The position numbers and the translations under genes are program-made. From Cyanoderma ruficeps (taxonomy: Eukaryota > Chordata > Aves > Passeriformes > Timaliidae): a stretch of 64,000 nt of DNA. Within the stretch, counting starts at the first letter, position 1. Each line of letters opens with the position of its first letter. Where the stretch lies: positions 4,048,417-4,112,416 of the forward strand of contig VZDJ01000041.1 in the NCBI GenBank assembly GCA_008694505.1, written 5' to 3'. The notes under the pieces are model-generated. The model did not search any database, was not told the DNA's origin, and saw only the letters and a list, made by a program, of their open reading frames with translations. Shown here piece by piece: positions 1 to 15,700 of the stretch.

Positions 1-795
1 TCATAGCCTCCACAGAAGACATTTCTCCAGAAGAGGTCTAAAAATTATATACAAGTTCATAATCAGGATTCTAAATATTACAGTAAAATATATTCTAAAC
101 ATAGAAAAAAGTCCTCCGAATTATAATTATTTTATTTGTAAGTTGTAAAAATTGGCATTGACTGTAAATCCATGGATTAATTGCTAAAAATGAAAAAAAA
201 TTTCCAGAGCATTCTAATTGCCTGCTCCTGGAAAAAGTTTCCTCAGAGCAGCTTATATTATGGTCACTACTGAATATAGTGTTGCTATCGTATTCCACTT
301 TTTAAAATCTTAATTATCTCTCTTCTCTAATGTTACACATCTTGCTTTCCATCTATGACTTGTAGGAACTCTAATGTGGTTAAATACACTTATATTTTTC
401 ATGCTGTCATTCATACTTGTAAATTTATTGTAATTTACTTGAAAAATTGAATTCTGATAAAGTTAGCATTAAAAAAAAACAGGTTTGAATATTAAGTATA
501 TTTTGCAAGGTACAGATTAATTGTATATAATCGGAAATGAAAACACTGTTTGGTCTGTGTATTCCTATTTTATACAGAAAAAATATTTTAAATATTATCA
601 TTCAATGTAATAAACATGAGAGATAACATCAAACAAGACCAAATTATATTACGTTATTTCTTTGTATGATTTTTCTAGCAGAACTGTCAGTATCAGTATG
701 ATGTATAAGTCACTGAAAGTAATAATATAGCAAGGTGCACAATACATATTTCCTGTTTTGAAGATGCCACTGCCCAAAGGATAGAAAACATACAC
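1..795. other. Intron, no clear feature
   Basis: AT-rich sequence after exon 37. The first 37 bases follow an acceptor-like TTTTTAG on the minus strand and could be the start of the next exon, but too little is visible to be sure. Otherwise nothing recognised. Confidence 0.4.
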
Positions 796-3700
796 TTGAT
801 TTGGAAGGCACCAACTCATCTGCGTCTGATCCATCCTCGTTACATTTGGCAAAATACAAATATACTAGTGCTATTTCAAGGTATGACCGTCTTATTAACC
901 TGTAAGAAACAACACAGGGAATAATCAGCTTTACCATCAAAGTAAGCATTACAGTGATAAAATCTGATTCTTGCATAAGACTAGCTGGATACCTCACTAA
1001 ATAAATCATTCATCCAGCCCCCATCATCTACTTTAAGTGTAACTTCTTTCAGAAATCCATGGGATCCTGTCTTAAAGTCATGTGAGTCTAAAATATCCCT
1101 ATGGTGTGCTTAACAAATAACACCTTGATTTAACAGTACATCAAATATAATTTGCATTATTTGAAAAAAAATCAATAAATAAATTGCAAATGTTTAGTAA
1201 GAAAACCCTAATTCTGCAAGAGAAGTGATCTCTCTGTACTGTTTGTCTTCCTTGCTCAAGGCATTTATCCATTGCCTTGGTTTCCCTGAAACACATGTAG
1301 CTGAATTTGGATATCAATCAAATTGGGTCCTCAGTCAAACTCTCCAAAGACTCAGCAAAAATACCCACAGTGACCAAAACAGACTTTTCACAGAATCACT
1401 AGGTTGAAAGAGACCTCCAAGATCATTGAGTCCAACCCATGCCCTAACATTTCAACTAGACTATGGGATCGAGTGCCACATCCAGACTTTTTTTAAACAC
1501 AGGGGATGGTAATGGTGACTCCACCACCTCCCCAGGCAGACCATTTCAGTACTTCATTATTCTTTCAGTAAAAATCTTTTTCCTAATATCCAACCTATAT
1601 TTCCCTTGGTGCAGCTTAAGACTGAGTCCTCTCCTTCTGTCAGTTGCCACCTGGAGAAAGAGACCAACCCCCACCTGAATACAACCACATTTCAGGGAGT
1701 TGCAGAGAGTGATAAGGTCACCTCTGACTCTCCTTTTCTCCAGGCTAAACACCCCCAGCTCCCTCAGCTGTTCCTCATAGGGCTTGTGCTCCAAGCCCCT
1801 CACCAGCCTTGTTACCTCCTCTGGATATGCTCAAGCATCTCGACATCCTTCCTAAACTGAGGGGCCCAGAGCTGGACACAATACTTAAGGTGTGCCCTCA
1901 CTAGTGGCAAGTACAGGGGAAGAATAACCTCCCTGCTCCTGCTGGCCACACCATTCCTGATACAGGCCAGGATGCCATTGGCCCTCTTGGCCACCAGGAC
2001 ACACTGCTGGCTCGTGTTCAGCCAGCTGTCAAACAGTATCCCAGGTCGCTTTCTGCCTGGGCACTGTCCAGCCACACTGCCTCCAACCTATAACACTGCT
2101 GGGGGTTATTGTGGCCAAAATGCAGGACTCGCCACTTGGACTGATTAAACTTCATCTTATTGGGCTTTGCTCATCCATCCAACCGTTCTAGGTCTCTTTG
2201 CAGAGACTTCCTACCCTCCAACAAATCGACACACACTCCCAGCTCAGTGTTGTCTGCAAATTTACTAATGAAAGACTCAATACCCTCATCCATGTCATCA
2301 ATAAAAATATTGAATGGAGCTGGCCCCAGCACAGACCCCTGAGGGACACCACTGGTGACTGGCCACCAGCTGGATGCAGCACCGTCCACCACCACTCTCT
2401 GGGCCCGGCCGTCTGTCGCACTTTCCGACATACAAAGGACGAAGCAGGCACAGCAGAGTTCAGGGGAAACTTCCTCATCTCCTTCTTTATTCAAAATCTG
2501 ACTCCATTTATATACATTTGTACAAAGGTCAAGAGATTGGCTACACAGGTCGCCACCTCTTTAACCTGGATGATGGACATCACCATCAATCACATTTCTC
2601 CTCCCAGAGGAGAAATATGTAAACATTCTAAAAATATACATTGTTTACATGAAGCTGTGTGAGACTCTGCAGTACAAAGTTATAAGCACTCAAAAGCAAG
2701 AAAGCCTAGGGCGACAGCCATCCAGCCAGTTCTTAACCCAGCAAAGAGTGCTCCTGTCCAAGCCATGGGCCGGCAGCTTTTCCAGGAATATGCTATGGGA
2801 GACAGTGTTTTGTTTCCTAATTGGGCTCAGATAAGGAACCTTTTTAGTTTTGAGTTCTGTACCAGAACGTTTCACATCTTCAGACAATGCTCATCTATTC
2901 CCACTCTCCTCCTATGTTTCCTTCTCTTTTCAGTGATTTTCACAGTAGTATTGTAAACTATGCAAAAATCATAAAATCATAGAATGGTTTGGGTTGGAAG
3001 GGGCCCTTAAAGGTCATCTAATCCCATTTCCCTGCAAGGAGCAGTGACATCTTCAACCAGACCAGGTTGCTCAGAGCCCCATTCAACCTTACCTTGAACG
3101 TTTTGAGGTACAGGGCATTTGCCACCTCTCTGGGCAACCTATTCCAGTGAATCACCATTGTAAAAAATTCTTCCTTATATCTAGTCTGAATCTACCCTCT
3201 TTTGGTTTAAAACCATTACCCATTGTCCTATAACTACAGGCACTATTAAAAAATCTATCTCCATCCTATAAGCCCCCTTTAAGTATTGAAAGGCTGCCAA
3301 AACTTCTCCCTGGAACCTTCTCTTTTCTAGGCTGAAAATGCCAATTCTCTCAGCCTTTTCTCACAGGAGAAGTGTTCCAGCCTCTCATAATTTTTGTGGC
3401 ACTCCTCTAGACCCACTCCAACAGGTTCATGTCTTTCCTGTGCTGAGAACTCCAGAGCTAGGTGCAGTACTCCAGGAGTGATTTCAGTATATTAGAGCAG
3501 AGGGACAGAATTGTACCCCTTGACCTGCTGAAAATCACTATACCTGGAGAATTTCTCCAACGTTTCTATTTCCTATAGATTTATAACAGTCTTTTTATGC
3601 AGATTCCTCCTGGCTCTGCAGATTTCTTCACATCTCATTTATGAATTAACTTTCCCAAGCATATTGACAAACTCCTGTTCATTTAATTACTATTCTGGAC

Positions 3701-6700
3701 AGATTCATATTGCACAGAATTGGTTGTTTACATACTACAACAAATTCCAGCTGTAGTACAGTTTGTGTAAAGCAAAATACAAAAGTCAGAGAGTACTGTA
3801 CAGTTAAAGACTGAGCATGCTAACTGAGAAGATTGCAAATTCTACACTTGGTTGGCAACAATTTAGTTAAATTTCTAGTCTTGCTAACAAAAAAGGATGT
3901 GAGACATCCAGAAACAACCTTAATTAAACAATCCCACAGATATCACAGGGCTTGTATATATGTGAGCAGGATGTTAAGTTCCCTAAAACAAGAAAGCCAT
4001 GGTCCATTGATGTCGCTTTACATTCTTTTAAAAAGACGGTAGCAAATTAAATAAGAGGGTAACAAATTAAACTTGCAAAACTTCACCACAGTCCATTTCT
4101 GCACCATCTTCCATCATGCTTGCTGCTTGTTGAGGTTTATTACTATGCTGCTACTTCTACATTCAGAGTTCTGGTTCATTAACTTAAGTAACAGAATACC
4201 CAAGCAAGCAAGGTAAATTGCTGCCTTTATGCTGTCTCTAACTAGACATGGCACATTATTCATTTAGACTGGTCAAGAAACAAAGAAACCAAAACCCAAT
4301 GTATCAGAGCTGCTTGACAGAATTTATTGGCTGTCTTGGCTCAGCTCTTCAGGCATCTTCTAGGCTGATAACTAATGCCAAAGTCAGTGTCCTGATATCT
4401 ATTACAAACACATTTCCTACACTCTTTCTGCCTCTGCTTTTCTGAATATTTCTGGCTGGTAACCTTTTCAAGCTGGATTTCTGTTATCTGGAAGGGGGCA
4501 GACCACAGCTCATCTTTTGAAATATGAATAAACCTTCTGTTTAATTGATAGCTCTGTTCCCAGTGTTGACAGATAGGGTACGAATTTGGAAACAGAACAG
4601 AAAGCGGTAACTTTTGTGCATTAAAAATGCTTTTAAATGTTCATATAATTTATTTTAAATAAGAAAATAAATATCCATTAGCTCTCCTCTATTAAAATAC
4701 AACTCTAAAACATAAAAGATACTCCATAATAGAAGTCCCAGACCAAATCTCAAAAAACTGTCTAAAAATTATATTCATGTATGATTTAATTCTTTTCAAA
4801 GTTATATAGCTAGATTCTTACTCATATTTTTGATCATGTTGCTGGCTGAGCTTAATAGCTTCCAACAGGGTTTCAATAGCATGAGATGAGTTGTTATTGC
4901 TGGTTTCAGTTATCTGGCGTTCTACCTGACCTTAGAAAGAAATACAGGAAGTAGATTTTCAAAACGTTAATAATTTTTCTTCTGTAAGACCCACTCAATC
5001 TGTTTTTCCCTCCAGAAAAGTTAAACAACACAGTACATTATCTGTACCCCTCCTGATAAGCAAGATCTTTTCCAGTTTGCTTAAAAGGTAATGCACAATT
5101 GCTTGTATAACAACTCTCTTCAGAGTAGCTAAAATAACCAAACTTGGGAATCACAATGACCCCTAACATTTCCTGATCCCACCAGCAGAGCATTGTATAT
5201 GAGGAGTTAATGAGCAGGCACAGGCCTGTTCTGTGCTGTGCTGCACACATAGTGTGGCCCTCAGGCCTGTGTTGTGCTGGGCACATCCCAGAGGATAAAC
5301 GCAGCCAGCTTGCTGTAACAGAAGAGCCTGTTGGCAGCATCTTCTCAGTACTTTTCTGTAAAAGTGAAGCAAGAGGTTTTTATGTGAACATGCTTTTTGT
5401 TTGACAGTAGAAATGATGAATAGCATTGTTTTCTCTCAAGATTAGCTAAAAGACCAAAATGAGGCAACCTTTTCACAAACAGGATTTGCGTATTGTGCTA
5501 TATCCCTATTAGAAGCACGTACAATATTGCACAACTCAGCCTCTGCAGTAATAGGAGATTACTTACACTATCAAACTTTTCTTTTATAGTGTTAACTGTA
5601 AAAATGGCATTCTAAGAGATACATTATAGAGTCTTCAATATCTTTCTGGCCAGGATCCTCACAAACCAACACCTGATGCAAAACTTAATGTTCTTAATCT
5701 TGTTGGCCACACCCTTGGATCCCTGATAACATACAGATGAAAGTAGTTCTAATTCAGTTTTGAAATTATTTGTAGAATAATGCATCCTGAACTCCTGTGG
5801 TGTGGTACTAAACACAGGAGAGAGATCTGCATCTAGAGAGTGAGAAACGTGCAAACTCATTCTACTTTCAAACTAAAATGTCTCCATTTTAAGAGACACC
5901 ATAACATTGCCTAGGATGGCACTCTGGATGTACAAAAAGGGGTTTATTTACCTATCTGAAAAAGAAGTTCAGCTTCCATATCTAATTTTTTTGTTGCAGA
6001 TGCTCTGCAAAGATTCAATGCTGATTCTAAATGCCTGAGAGCACGTAGCCATTGCAAATGATCTCCTGAAGCCGTAGAAGCTACTTTTTCAGCTAATGTG
6101 TGTCCTAAAGAAAAAAAAAAACAAACTGTTCTTTGCAAATTATTTCGTAGACAACCAATTTATGCAAAAATAAGATCATTCCTTAGAATAAACAGTTACA
6201 TATTTACCGTTACAATCCAATTCCCAAAAATTCAAGTGATTGATGAATATAAATACAAAACTATAATACTGTTTCACTATTGTATGATGCCACTGAGGTT
6301 TACCTAGGTGTCTGGGTTAACAGTTTGGTTTGTGGTTAATGGAATATTGCCCTGCCAGGACTTGGGGCTTTGTTTTGGAAAAGACAGGGACCTATCAGGA
6401 AGCAGTTCTTTTTATTGGCAGGCAGTTTGACCACTAAGAGAGTTGAAGGCAACTTTTGCTAATACTCATCTAAAACTGAGTGTGCCCTAGCCAAGCCCTT
6501 TTTTTTCCCAGCCAGAGGAGAAGGTAACACAGCACTGAGGGGAGGCCCAGGCTGGCCAGGCCTCGCTGCTCCCCCACTGTGGGGCCCTGGTCTGGCCGTG
6601 CCTCTGGGCCCCCATTGGCAGCCAGGGGGGGAGGCTGCAGCTGAGATCCCTGACTGCCTGAGTTGCTCTTATCAGCAAGAGTTTCTTTCCCCTCTGCCTT

Positions 6701-9700
6701 CCCCCATTGGCCCAGCCGGCAGTCAAAGCCTTGGAGTCAGCTAGAGCCCAGAGAAAAGAAGGCCTGGCAAAATTTAACTCTTTCTTGGCACAGATGAAAT
6801 ATCCAAAGCCCTAACTTTTTCCTTAGTGAGAAAGATGGCCAAATTAGAGACATGTAAAGGGACAATATAGAGATCTCAAAGTCAATAAAGGAAGAGTGAC
6901 CTCTTAGGTGGAAGAGATGGCAAGTTGTCTTGGTTCTAGGCTGAAAAATCTCCTATGGGTTATGGTAACAGACTGTAATATGATAGAATAATCCCTTAAA
7001 TCGTGGACAATATGAATTGGGGAGATCATTTGTGGATTTGAACAAAGGTATCTGTGATGGACTGAGTGAATATTGAATTAGTAGCTGTGATCTTGTGATC
7101 CCATGAGAGGCTGGAACAGAGAGAGATGAGAAGATGCCCTCTGCCAGTGAAGAAGTAAGAAACATCTCTGTTCTCTGGGATGAAGAATATCCTTTGCCTT
7201 TAAAGTTGTTTATCTGTAAGAGTGCCACCCCACTATCTCTGTGAGTCTACAACCCATATGTGTGGTCACAGGAAAGGCTATGTGATATGGGAGGTGCCAC
7301 AACTGCAGAAGTTTCCTGGGCAGGCTGCTATTGTGTGAGTTAGAAGCCACAAGCAGACTGTTTCTCTTGTGGAAAGTTACCAAAACAACAGGAAAGACTT
7401 CTTTCTCTCAAAGACTGCATGAATGACTATTTTATAAGTGGTACTGACCTGGAGTTCTGAGTTTTGCCTCTTTACATTCTTTGTAGAAAATGAACAATTT
7501 GTGGTGGGAGAAAGAGTTGGTTTAGAAATTTCATTTGTGTTTTTTTCTTTTCCTTTGCTTCTCTTAGTGTGTGTTAATAAAATCTATCTGTTTAAGTTGG
7601 GGCCTGTTTTGCCTTTTTCTCCAAAATCCTATCTCCCAAAAGTAAAGAAAGAGCAGACACTAAATTTGGCGAACATAAAACCACTACACTAGGCCACTCA
7701 AAAGAAGCCCAAGCTACACCAACCAACCCATTCATGAAATATGAATGAAAATTAACAGAAACTTAAAACTAATAATGAGTTGTGTTTTTCTTACCAATTT
7801 TCATTTTGACTTGGGCTAGCAAGTTAATATGTGGCAAGTAGACATTCTTAATTGGTAAGACCAGGCAAGTCAATGTACTGTCTTCTATTTGCCGTTCAAT
7901 GGGTTCACCACAATCAAAAATCTATGAAAAGAATATGCTCAGTAAAATCAAGCTGCACACAGAAAATTAAATAGCAGTTTGAAAAAGTAAGTTAGGTATT
8001 GCAAAACTGAAGTGTCTTGAAAAGAGCACTAGAAAAGGATTCAATATTCCTGAACTCCTTTACTTTAGTGTGTACTTGTCTTACAGAAGAGTCTTGTGAT
8101 GCAAACAATTTTAATGAACTCTTGATTGAATTTAATAACGTTAGGCTTTTGTTTTTAAAAGAAAACTCCCAAAAATCAGTCTTTAAGAAACAGATCTCAC
8201 AAGTAACCAAAGCTCTGCTAAGAAACTGTCATTTTTACAAAGAAATCTGACTTCCAGCAAAGACAGGAAGAGAAAAAGAAATTAGCATGTAGGGGCCATC
8301 AAATCTTTCATTTGTGGAGATAAGACAATGGGGAGACACTGTAAAGTGTCAAGTCACTTGAAGGCTAGCAAGTCTCACAGCTGGAAGTTTGAGTCTGAAG
8401 TGATTCATATGATTCTTTATTAGTTAGGGAAATTAATATTTTAATGGATTAAACTTGTTTTAGAAAATATGAGGAAAGAGTTTGATCTAAAAACTTTCTT
8501 CTGTAGCCTGTACCAAATTCAGATAAAAATGCCTATCTATTTTTGGATGCCAAACAGGTAAATGGTTTAGTACTCTCTTGAAATTCATGTCGTTAGATAA
8601 TTTTTTTTAATTACATATTTAAATTTTTACGTGGAAATTATTTCTTCAAAGCCATTGTAACAATACATCAACCTAAAATATCACACTACTTTAAGTAGAT
8701 TGTCCTGATTCAAATTATTCTAAGACAAAAAGTTAAGTTCTTGGATGCTTAAGAGTTAGGAATTTAATGAGATCTACATTCTCCCTGAGGTGTTGAGTAT
8801 GAACATGTCCCTCATTGCAAATGGGAAAAGTGATAGTTCTGCATCTCTATAAAAGCTCAGGTACCAATTTCTTTTTTCACATCTGGATGTGTATTTTGCA
8901 ACTATTAAATATTTTTAAATTCTGTGAAAATACAAGACTACACATGCGAGCATGCATGATGAGTATGGATAAAGAGTTTGGTAAGATTAACTACTTCTTT
9001 ACACTATTCTAATGTAGTTAAAACTGGAGTGATCAGTTACTAGGAATAGCCCTTTTTAATAACTGATAAAATATCTTCCAGGATAAATAATTAAGGCTGT
9101 TAGAAGTATTTGGAAATGCGCCGACATATACTCACTGCTTTAATGGTAAGCTCATGTGCCAGAACAAGCAAGTTTAATGGTTCCACTGCAGAAGAGCAAT
9201 GTTCTGAATCCTCTGTTTGCAGTGGCAATATGTCTGCCAGCAGAAGCATACTTTTCACAAGAGTCAAAGAAGCTGGCAGGGAAATAAATATATCCTCTTG
9301 GAGTAAACTGATGATATTCTGTTTGGAAATAGACAACATAAACCAGAGTAGTTACTATCTTCCCGTCTATTTATGAGGACAAATCACGCAAAGTAAAAAA
9401 AAAAATCTATTTTAGAGTCACTATTTCAAGCTTATTTAATGCTGCCATCAGCTGTTCTGACTACACAAAAAAAGCATCAAAGAAAAGCAAACACTATTTC
9501 CTTTGTGTTCAAACCTGCAAAAGAAGTTTAATGTCTGCCACAGGACGTTTTTCTTGCAGGTCAAGAATAGCAGCTTGCATCATCATTTCAGCCTGAGTCT
9601 CAATATCACCAAAGGCTTCTGCTTCTAATATAACTTCTTTTATCACACTTCTGCGCTCAGCCACATCATTTCCTAAAAGAAGAGAATATATGAATAGTAA

Positions 9701-12700
9701 AAATACAATAGAAAATACTTCATTGTGTGTTCTACCATTCTTAAGTATTTCTACACTAAAAAGTTACAGAAAATATGATATTATAAATTCCAAACTGCAC
9801 ATGTACCGTTTCATCAATTTTGTGCCAAGTTTACTTTTAAAAGAAAGAAAAATCACTTAATTTCTAGAATGCACTAGGTGTAAGTTCATCCAAATTCCTG
9901 CTTTTTATGCATGCCACCAACATAAATATTAAGATATTTTATATCTGTTCTACTCATGTAAAAAATCTGATTTGGTTAAAATTGCAAAATAGTAACAGCC
10001 TTCAGAGAAATTATTCCGAACTGACTAAGTAAGAGTTTGGCAACAGATTTAGACTGATTTTTATACTTAAGCAAGCATCAGAGTTGTTCATAGAACCAAG
10101 GAATGAAAAACATATTTATTTATAACCAAACTTCAAAACATGTATCTTGCAATATCTCTTTTAAATCTTAAAAAAATAATCTGGAACTTTTTTAGGAGCT
10201 ATGTGGGGATATTTCACTTATTGGAGATATAGAAAGTGAAAATAATTTTGAGACTTTTAAAACCAGAAGTACTCAGCAACAGTGCTTTTTAAAGCAACCA
10301 TACTTTCTTAATTACACTAGAACATTTGAAACTTTTGGACACAATTATCAAAAGACAATTACCATTAAATGAAAAGTAATATAATACTTTCTGTTTTCAT
10401 GTTCTAGGATAGAATGTGCTCATAAATATATTTTCCTTATTGGATTGGATGAATTTAGTAAAATAATTTTTCAGTGATAATACAGCCCCAGAATTAATGT
10501 TAGTATTTTTTAACTATGAATGAGAGTTATGTCTGTATAGGCTCAGTTGCCCAATATAATCCCAAAGTCTAAAGCAAGAAGGTGTAGTACCTTTCACATC
10601 ACCAACACCATGTATCTGTGTCATGAGTGCAGACACTAATGTTGCTCGACACTTCAGCCACAAACGTTCATTCACGTGCCCTTGTGCTGTTCCACAGGGA
10701 GGGAGTTCAACACCCTCAGTGGTGGAGTCCTAATAAGTCCCAAAAGCAAGAAAAATGTTACTTACTGAGTAGCATACTTTACTACAAACAAGGCAACAGG
10801 GCAGCATCAGTCTAAACTAAATTAAATTAATACAAATATATTACAAATGATAGTAACATTCTAAACAGAAGTTTATTTAAAGGCTAGATACAGATTTTTA
10901 ATATCAGGAGACCATTTATTATTTAAATTGTAGCATATATAAAAATAATTTTAAGCTTTGAATATTGAACCACTTTTTATGTGAGACTCCATAAATATAT
11001 CTATATACCATATTTGTTATGAAGGATAATGTTAAGAGTTTGGATTTTATTCCCCTCAGACAAGAACATTACACAAAATTCTAAGGCACATAAAAGTCTA
11101 ATTCTGGAGCAGGATCATTATCAATTTCTGGTACCTCAATAATGACTAGAAAAAAAATTTTAGTTTTTGATTTCTAGTTTTCTGTGTTTCTGGTGCTTAG
11201 AAATGAATATTAGTGTAATGTATTATTACAAGTGTTTGTGAGAACTCTCAGCTCAACTCCCTGTGCTATCTGCATATATTCTAAAAAGTCTTCCTATTAC
11301 TAAAATTCTATAGTCCATGTTGTATTTGTTTCAGCAAGCAGTCACTGGATAATTCACCACCTGCATTTTACTTATACAAAAAATCATCATGACTGGCTTG
11401 CATTGATGCAAACGAGGAAAAAAAATCTATAACTCAGTTACTGGCTACAGGACCATCCTAAGGAAAGAGAGGAGCAAGTGCAGAGAGCCAGAATCCTCTG
11501 ATGTACAACACAGACAGAAAATAATTCCATTGCATGCAAGAAAGTCCAGTCTCAATAGACATTCCAAAATCTCACTGCTTAATTGCTCTGTCCATATGAG
11601 TCAGTTTGACTCACTGTGCACACAAGAGTGATTGTGTGGTGTGTGACCAACAGGCTTTCCAAAGCAGAGGTCAGAATCCCTATGTGTTGGACAACAGAAG
11701 TCAGCTGAAATCTTGCTCCATGTGGAACACAGCAATGATGTGAAATGGTCCATCTGCTTCTTTGAAAGAAAATTCAGTTTTCAATCAGAAAATATAAAGT
11801 ACCTTAACTGAATAATAAAAGATTTTCACCTTTTCACTTATTTTTTTCACTTCCTTTTTGATTGGGGGATTTTAAACAAAAGAAGATTTTCAGTGCTGCC
11901 ATTTGAGAGCAAAAGAAATAAAAACTGTAACTCCTAACCTCATACAAATTATAACGATGACTGCAGACACACTGAGCACACATTAAGCAAGCAGGTGTCT
12001 GAAGCATGTCAAAGATCATTTTTCCCCAGGTTAATGGCAACCACATAACACAAATGACTGCTATGTTCTAATATTATGAAAATCACTCAACACTTAATAC
12101 AAGAAAGATTCATATCCAAAGAGAGGTAAGTTTACAACAAATACCCATACATACCAAACATTCCCTTCCATCCTTTTCTTCCTGAAAATGTGCCACATTC
12201 ATGCTAAAAACTTTTGCATCTTGGAGCAGTCGAATTGCAGAGAAAGCCAAAGCGACACTGTGGTATAGAGCAATATTATTTAAAAATACTAATTATATTT
12301 GCCACTTTATGATTTTATTAAAATAGATACTTCATTTTTCATTATGTCAGAGATGTAAATCACCAGTTACCAATTTTTGCTTCTGTAAAACAAGGTTGCA
12401 CTCAGACTATTTTCTGAATTTGTAAGCACTGCATTATGAAAGTGACGAAACAGCAATAAGAGAAGAAGTTCTGCCAATAGCAGACATAACCTGATAATAT
12501 TTCATTGTTAGGGTGTTCAGGCATTGGAATAGGTTGCCCAGGGAGGTGGTGGGGTCACTATGCATGGATGAGTTTAAGAGGCATCTGGATCTGCACAATG
12601 CAATGTAGTGGTTTATGGGTCACAGTGAAGATGCTGGGTTGGCAGTTGGACCTCATGAGCTCAAGGTCTCTTCCAACCCTGATGTGTTGTTATTCTATTA

Positions 12701-15700
12701 ATAGCATATAAGCTAAAACAGATCACATTCTATTGGACCAATCAAAACAGAACTCCATTATAATTTCTAGTTACACATAGAATCATAGAATCCTTTTGAC
12801 TGGCAAAGACCTTTAAGATTGTCAAGTCCAACTTCTAGATCTAGTCAAATCACTAGATCAAGACCAACCATGGCATTTCTGTCTTCAGGGATAAGTTCTT
12901 AGAAGATGTAAAAATACTGAAAATTACAACATATATTAAGATAGTTCTATATCATCCACAACTAAGGTTAATACCTCTCTCCTTAAAACCTTTCTGGGCT
13001 ATGCATTAATCTTTCTGTTAAATCCACATGGTCAAATAGTCACAGGATCTTAGTAAACACCATCAAGGTGATGAGGCAAAAACCTCATCAGTAGGAATGA
13101 CATTGTATCTACCATACTCCTCGCCCCATATCCTAAATTCTTTTCTGGAGTTCCCTCTGAACAGCACCTTTGAAAGATACAGACACCATTAGGACTGATG
13201 CAACATTCAACCTTATGTGTCAAAAAAAGGTGGACTTAGATCTCAAAATATTGTCAGGTTTCTTAAAATATGAACTACTGGTTTTTTACTCTTTTTTCCT
13301 GTCTTCATAAGCACTCAAATACACTCAAATAATGTTCCATTTTCATTACATGTACAAAAATGTGTATCTACAGCAGCAGACTGAATACAATTATCTCATG
13401 ATATGAAGAATTCTGCAAAGCCATCATAGACAGAAGACCTTTTTCATAACAGAAATTGTTGTCCAGAGAACACACTACTCAAAATATTCTGAGAATTGCC
13501 AAAATCAATGTCTCTTTGTATTGGTTTCTCCCAGTTGCACATTTTCCTCTATGTCTATAAATCTTTACTTTCCTACATCTTCTCTAAAACATTTTTGAGT
13601 TTAGTCATGGGGGTTGTTTGTTTGGGATTTTTTTATAATTCTACATATTAGCTGCCCACAGAAACATTTTTCTAATAATTCTAAGCTACCAGAGAGTATG
13701 CCTAGCTCACCACTTGGAAGATTTTTTTCAGCAGGTTAATTGTTAAAAATGCATAACCAAAGTTCTTATCTATGCTGGTTTTTTACATAGACTCCCTTTA
13801 CATAGAGACTGGCTGTTATGGAGAATATGAAAAAAAAATAGAAAAGAATTATTAACACCTGAAAGTCCTTTTTAGATGGCCAGAACAATGCGAAGGGCTT
13901 TTAATACAAGAGAGATTCAAGGTCTGTGTGAATTTACTGCTTTTGAGATGTTCTAGACTAATGGTTGCAAAGGCAAAGATCTTGCACAAAGAATTCTAAA
14001 GAGCTGAACTACTTCTAAATTACACACATTATTCTGTCAACATGTGTATAACCACAGAATGGATAACCTCCTGTTAAGATAAGAGAGTAGTTAAAGTCTT
14101 CCTGTCATTTCTGATTCTACCCTCCTTGCTGTTTTTGTGATGCAGACCTGGATGGATTACACCAATTCAGTACAAATAGACCCCAAAGTAACAATGAGAA
14201 CCAAAGCTGTTAATATCTTTGCTTTTGCCTTTCAGAATTCAATCCTCATGAATCTCCTTCATCATCCCTTTTACCTCAGTTTTATTCAACAAAATGAAAA
14301 CAGAATAAATCAATGTTGAATTTGATGATAAGTTTCTCTCTAACAGAGAAGGTGAAACAGAATTTGATTATAAAAGCAAACAGAAAAGAAGGATAATGCA
14401 ATGATGTACCTCAACTGCTTTTCTTTTTTTAAGAGTTCTTCCCTGAAACCAGGCATCAAAGTTAAAATTATAGCAAAATCTGAGTTTACTTAAAACATTG
14501 CTTGAGATGCTATGGTTCACATCTCAAGTACCTTGGAGAAGATACAGCACCTAAGGGCATATACAGGCTATTAACAAATATTAACCTAAATTCCTCAGGA
14601 CCACTGCCTCAAGTTAACTGCTCTAGTCAACATTTAGCAATATTGAAAATGAGATAATATTGAAAACCATGTATTTTTGCCTACATGGTTACACATAGAT
14701 TTGTATAGAATTTTAGAATATAGATTTCTATGTCTACACATAGATTTTCTATAAGTAAAATGCAGACCACAAGCCCAAAGATTCCTATATGCCTTGTTTT
14801 AAGTAACAGTTTATTCACATAAGCAGACAAGCACACATTTGGGTAATTAAAAAGCTCACATTCACAGGACAGATACCATGTAAGTACTCTCCTTGAGATC
14901 AATGGGATTAGTCCTATACATAAACTTATTCTGAAGCATACATTTTTTTGCAAGACAACAGCTTATAATGCAGAAGCTCCCCTTGATGAAATTTTTGTGA
15001 CCCTCTTCTGCTGTCAACAAGAGTGATGTGTCTATATATTTCCCTTGACAAAATACACATCCTTTTATCAGCTGAATCAGAAAGTGACAAGATGATCAAA
15101 ATAGGAAAGTACAGCTGACTGCAACAATTTCACCACTAGGTCATTTCGCCAAAGGAAAAAAAAGATGAATTTCTGTAATATCATGCAAAGTTTGATTTCT
15201 AGGCTGGCAGGCAGGAAACATTCAGCTGTCTGAAGAAATGTTTCATTTGTATCTGAGGCAGACATATCAGCAGTTTCCATGGCAGTGCAATAAAACTGCA
15301 AAACAGGGTAAAAAAACCCAAACTCTTACTTTGTTTTGATGGGTTTTTTCCCTGCTACTGACCACTATCAAGACCCACTAAACAAAAACCCATCAAAAAT
15401 TTGAGAGTCACAAAAAGTGCTCTATAAAATGCTTGATACCCATTGAAATCCTCGATATTCTAAAAAAAGTTTCTTCAGTCTGAGACAAGTTATAAACCAA
15501 CGGAGAAACTAGTCTCTAGGATATAAACTGCATGGCAAAATGAAGAGCCCTGCATTGAAATGTCTTGCATATACTGGAACCAGTTAAGCAGGGTGAGAAT
15601 ATCTGAGACAGGACTCTACAAATGCAGGTTTTACCAAGCCTAGTATCAAACTAAGATTACACACACAATATTTCATAGGTGTGCATACTGCTCCTTGGTT

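Noticed and set aside
1..37. Possible next CFAP54 exon
   Set aside because: Acceptor-like site but only 37 bases visible and no clear match in any phase.
2171..2494. Open frame with reverse-transcriptase motifs as a gene
   Set aside because: A fragment of dead CR1 ORF2 running into the nested LTR, not a functional gene.
6487..6726. Minus-strand open frame repeated at 19018-19239
   Set aside because: It is repeated only because it lies in the shared LTR core; no retroviral or cellular protein is recognised.
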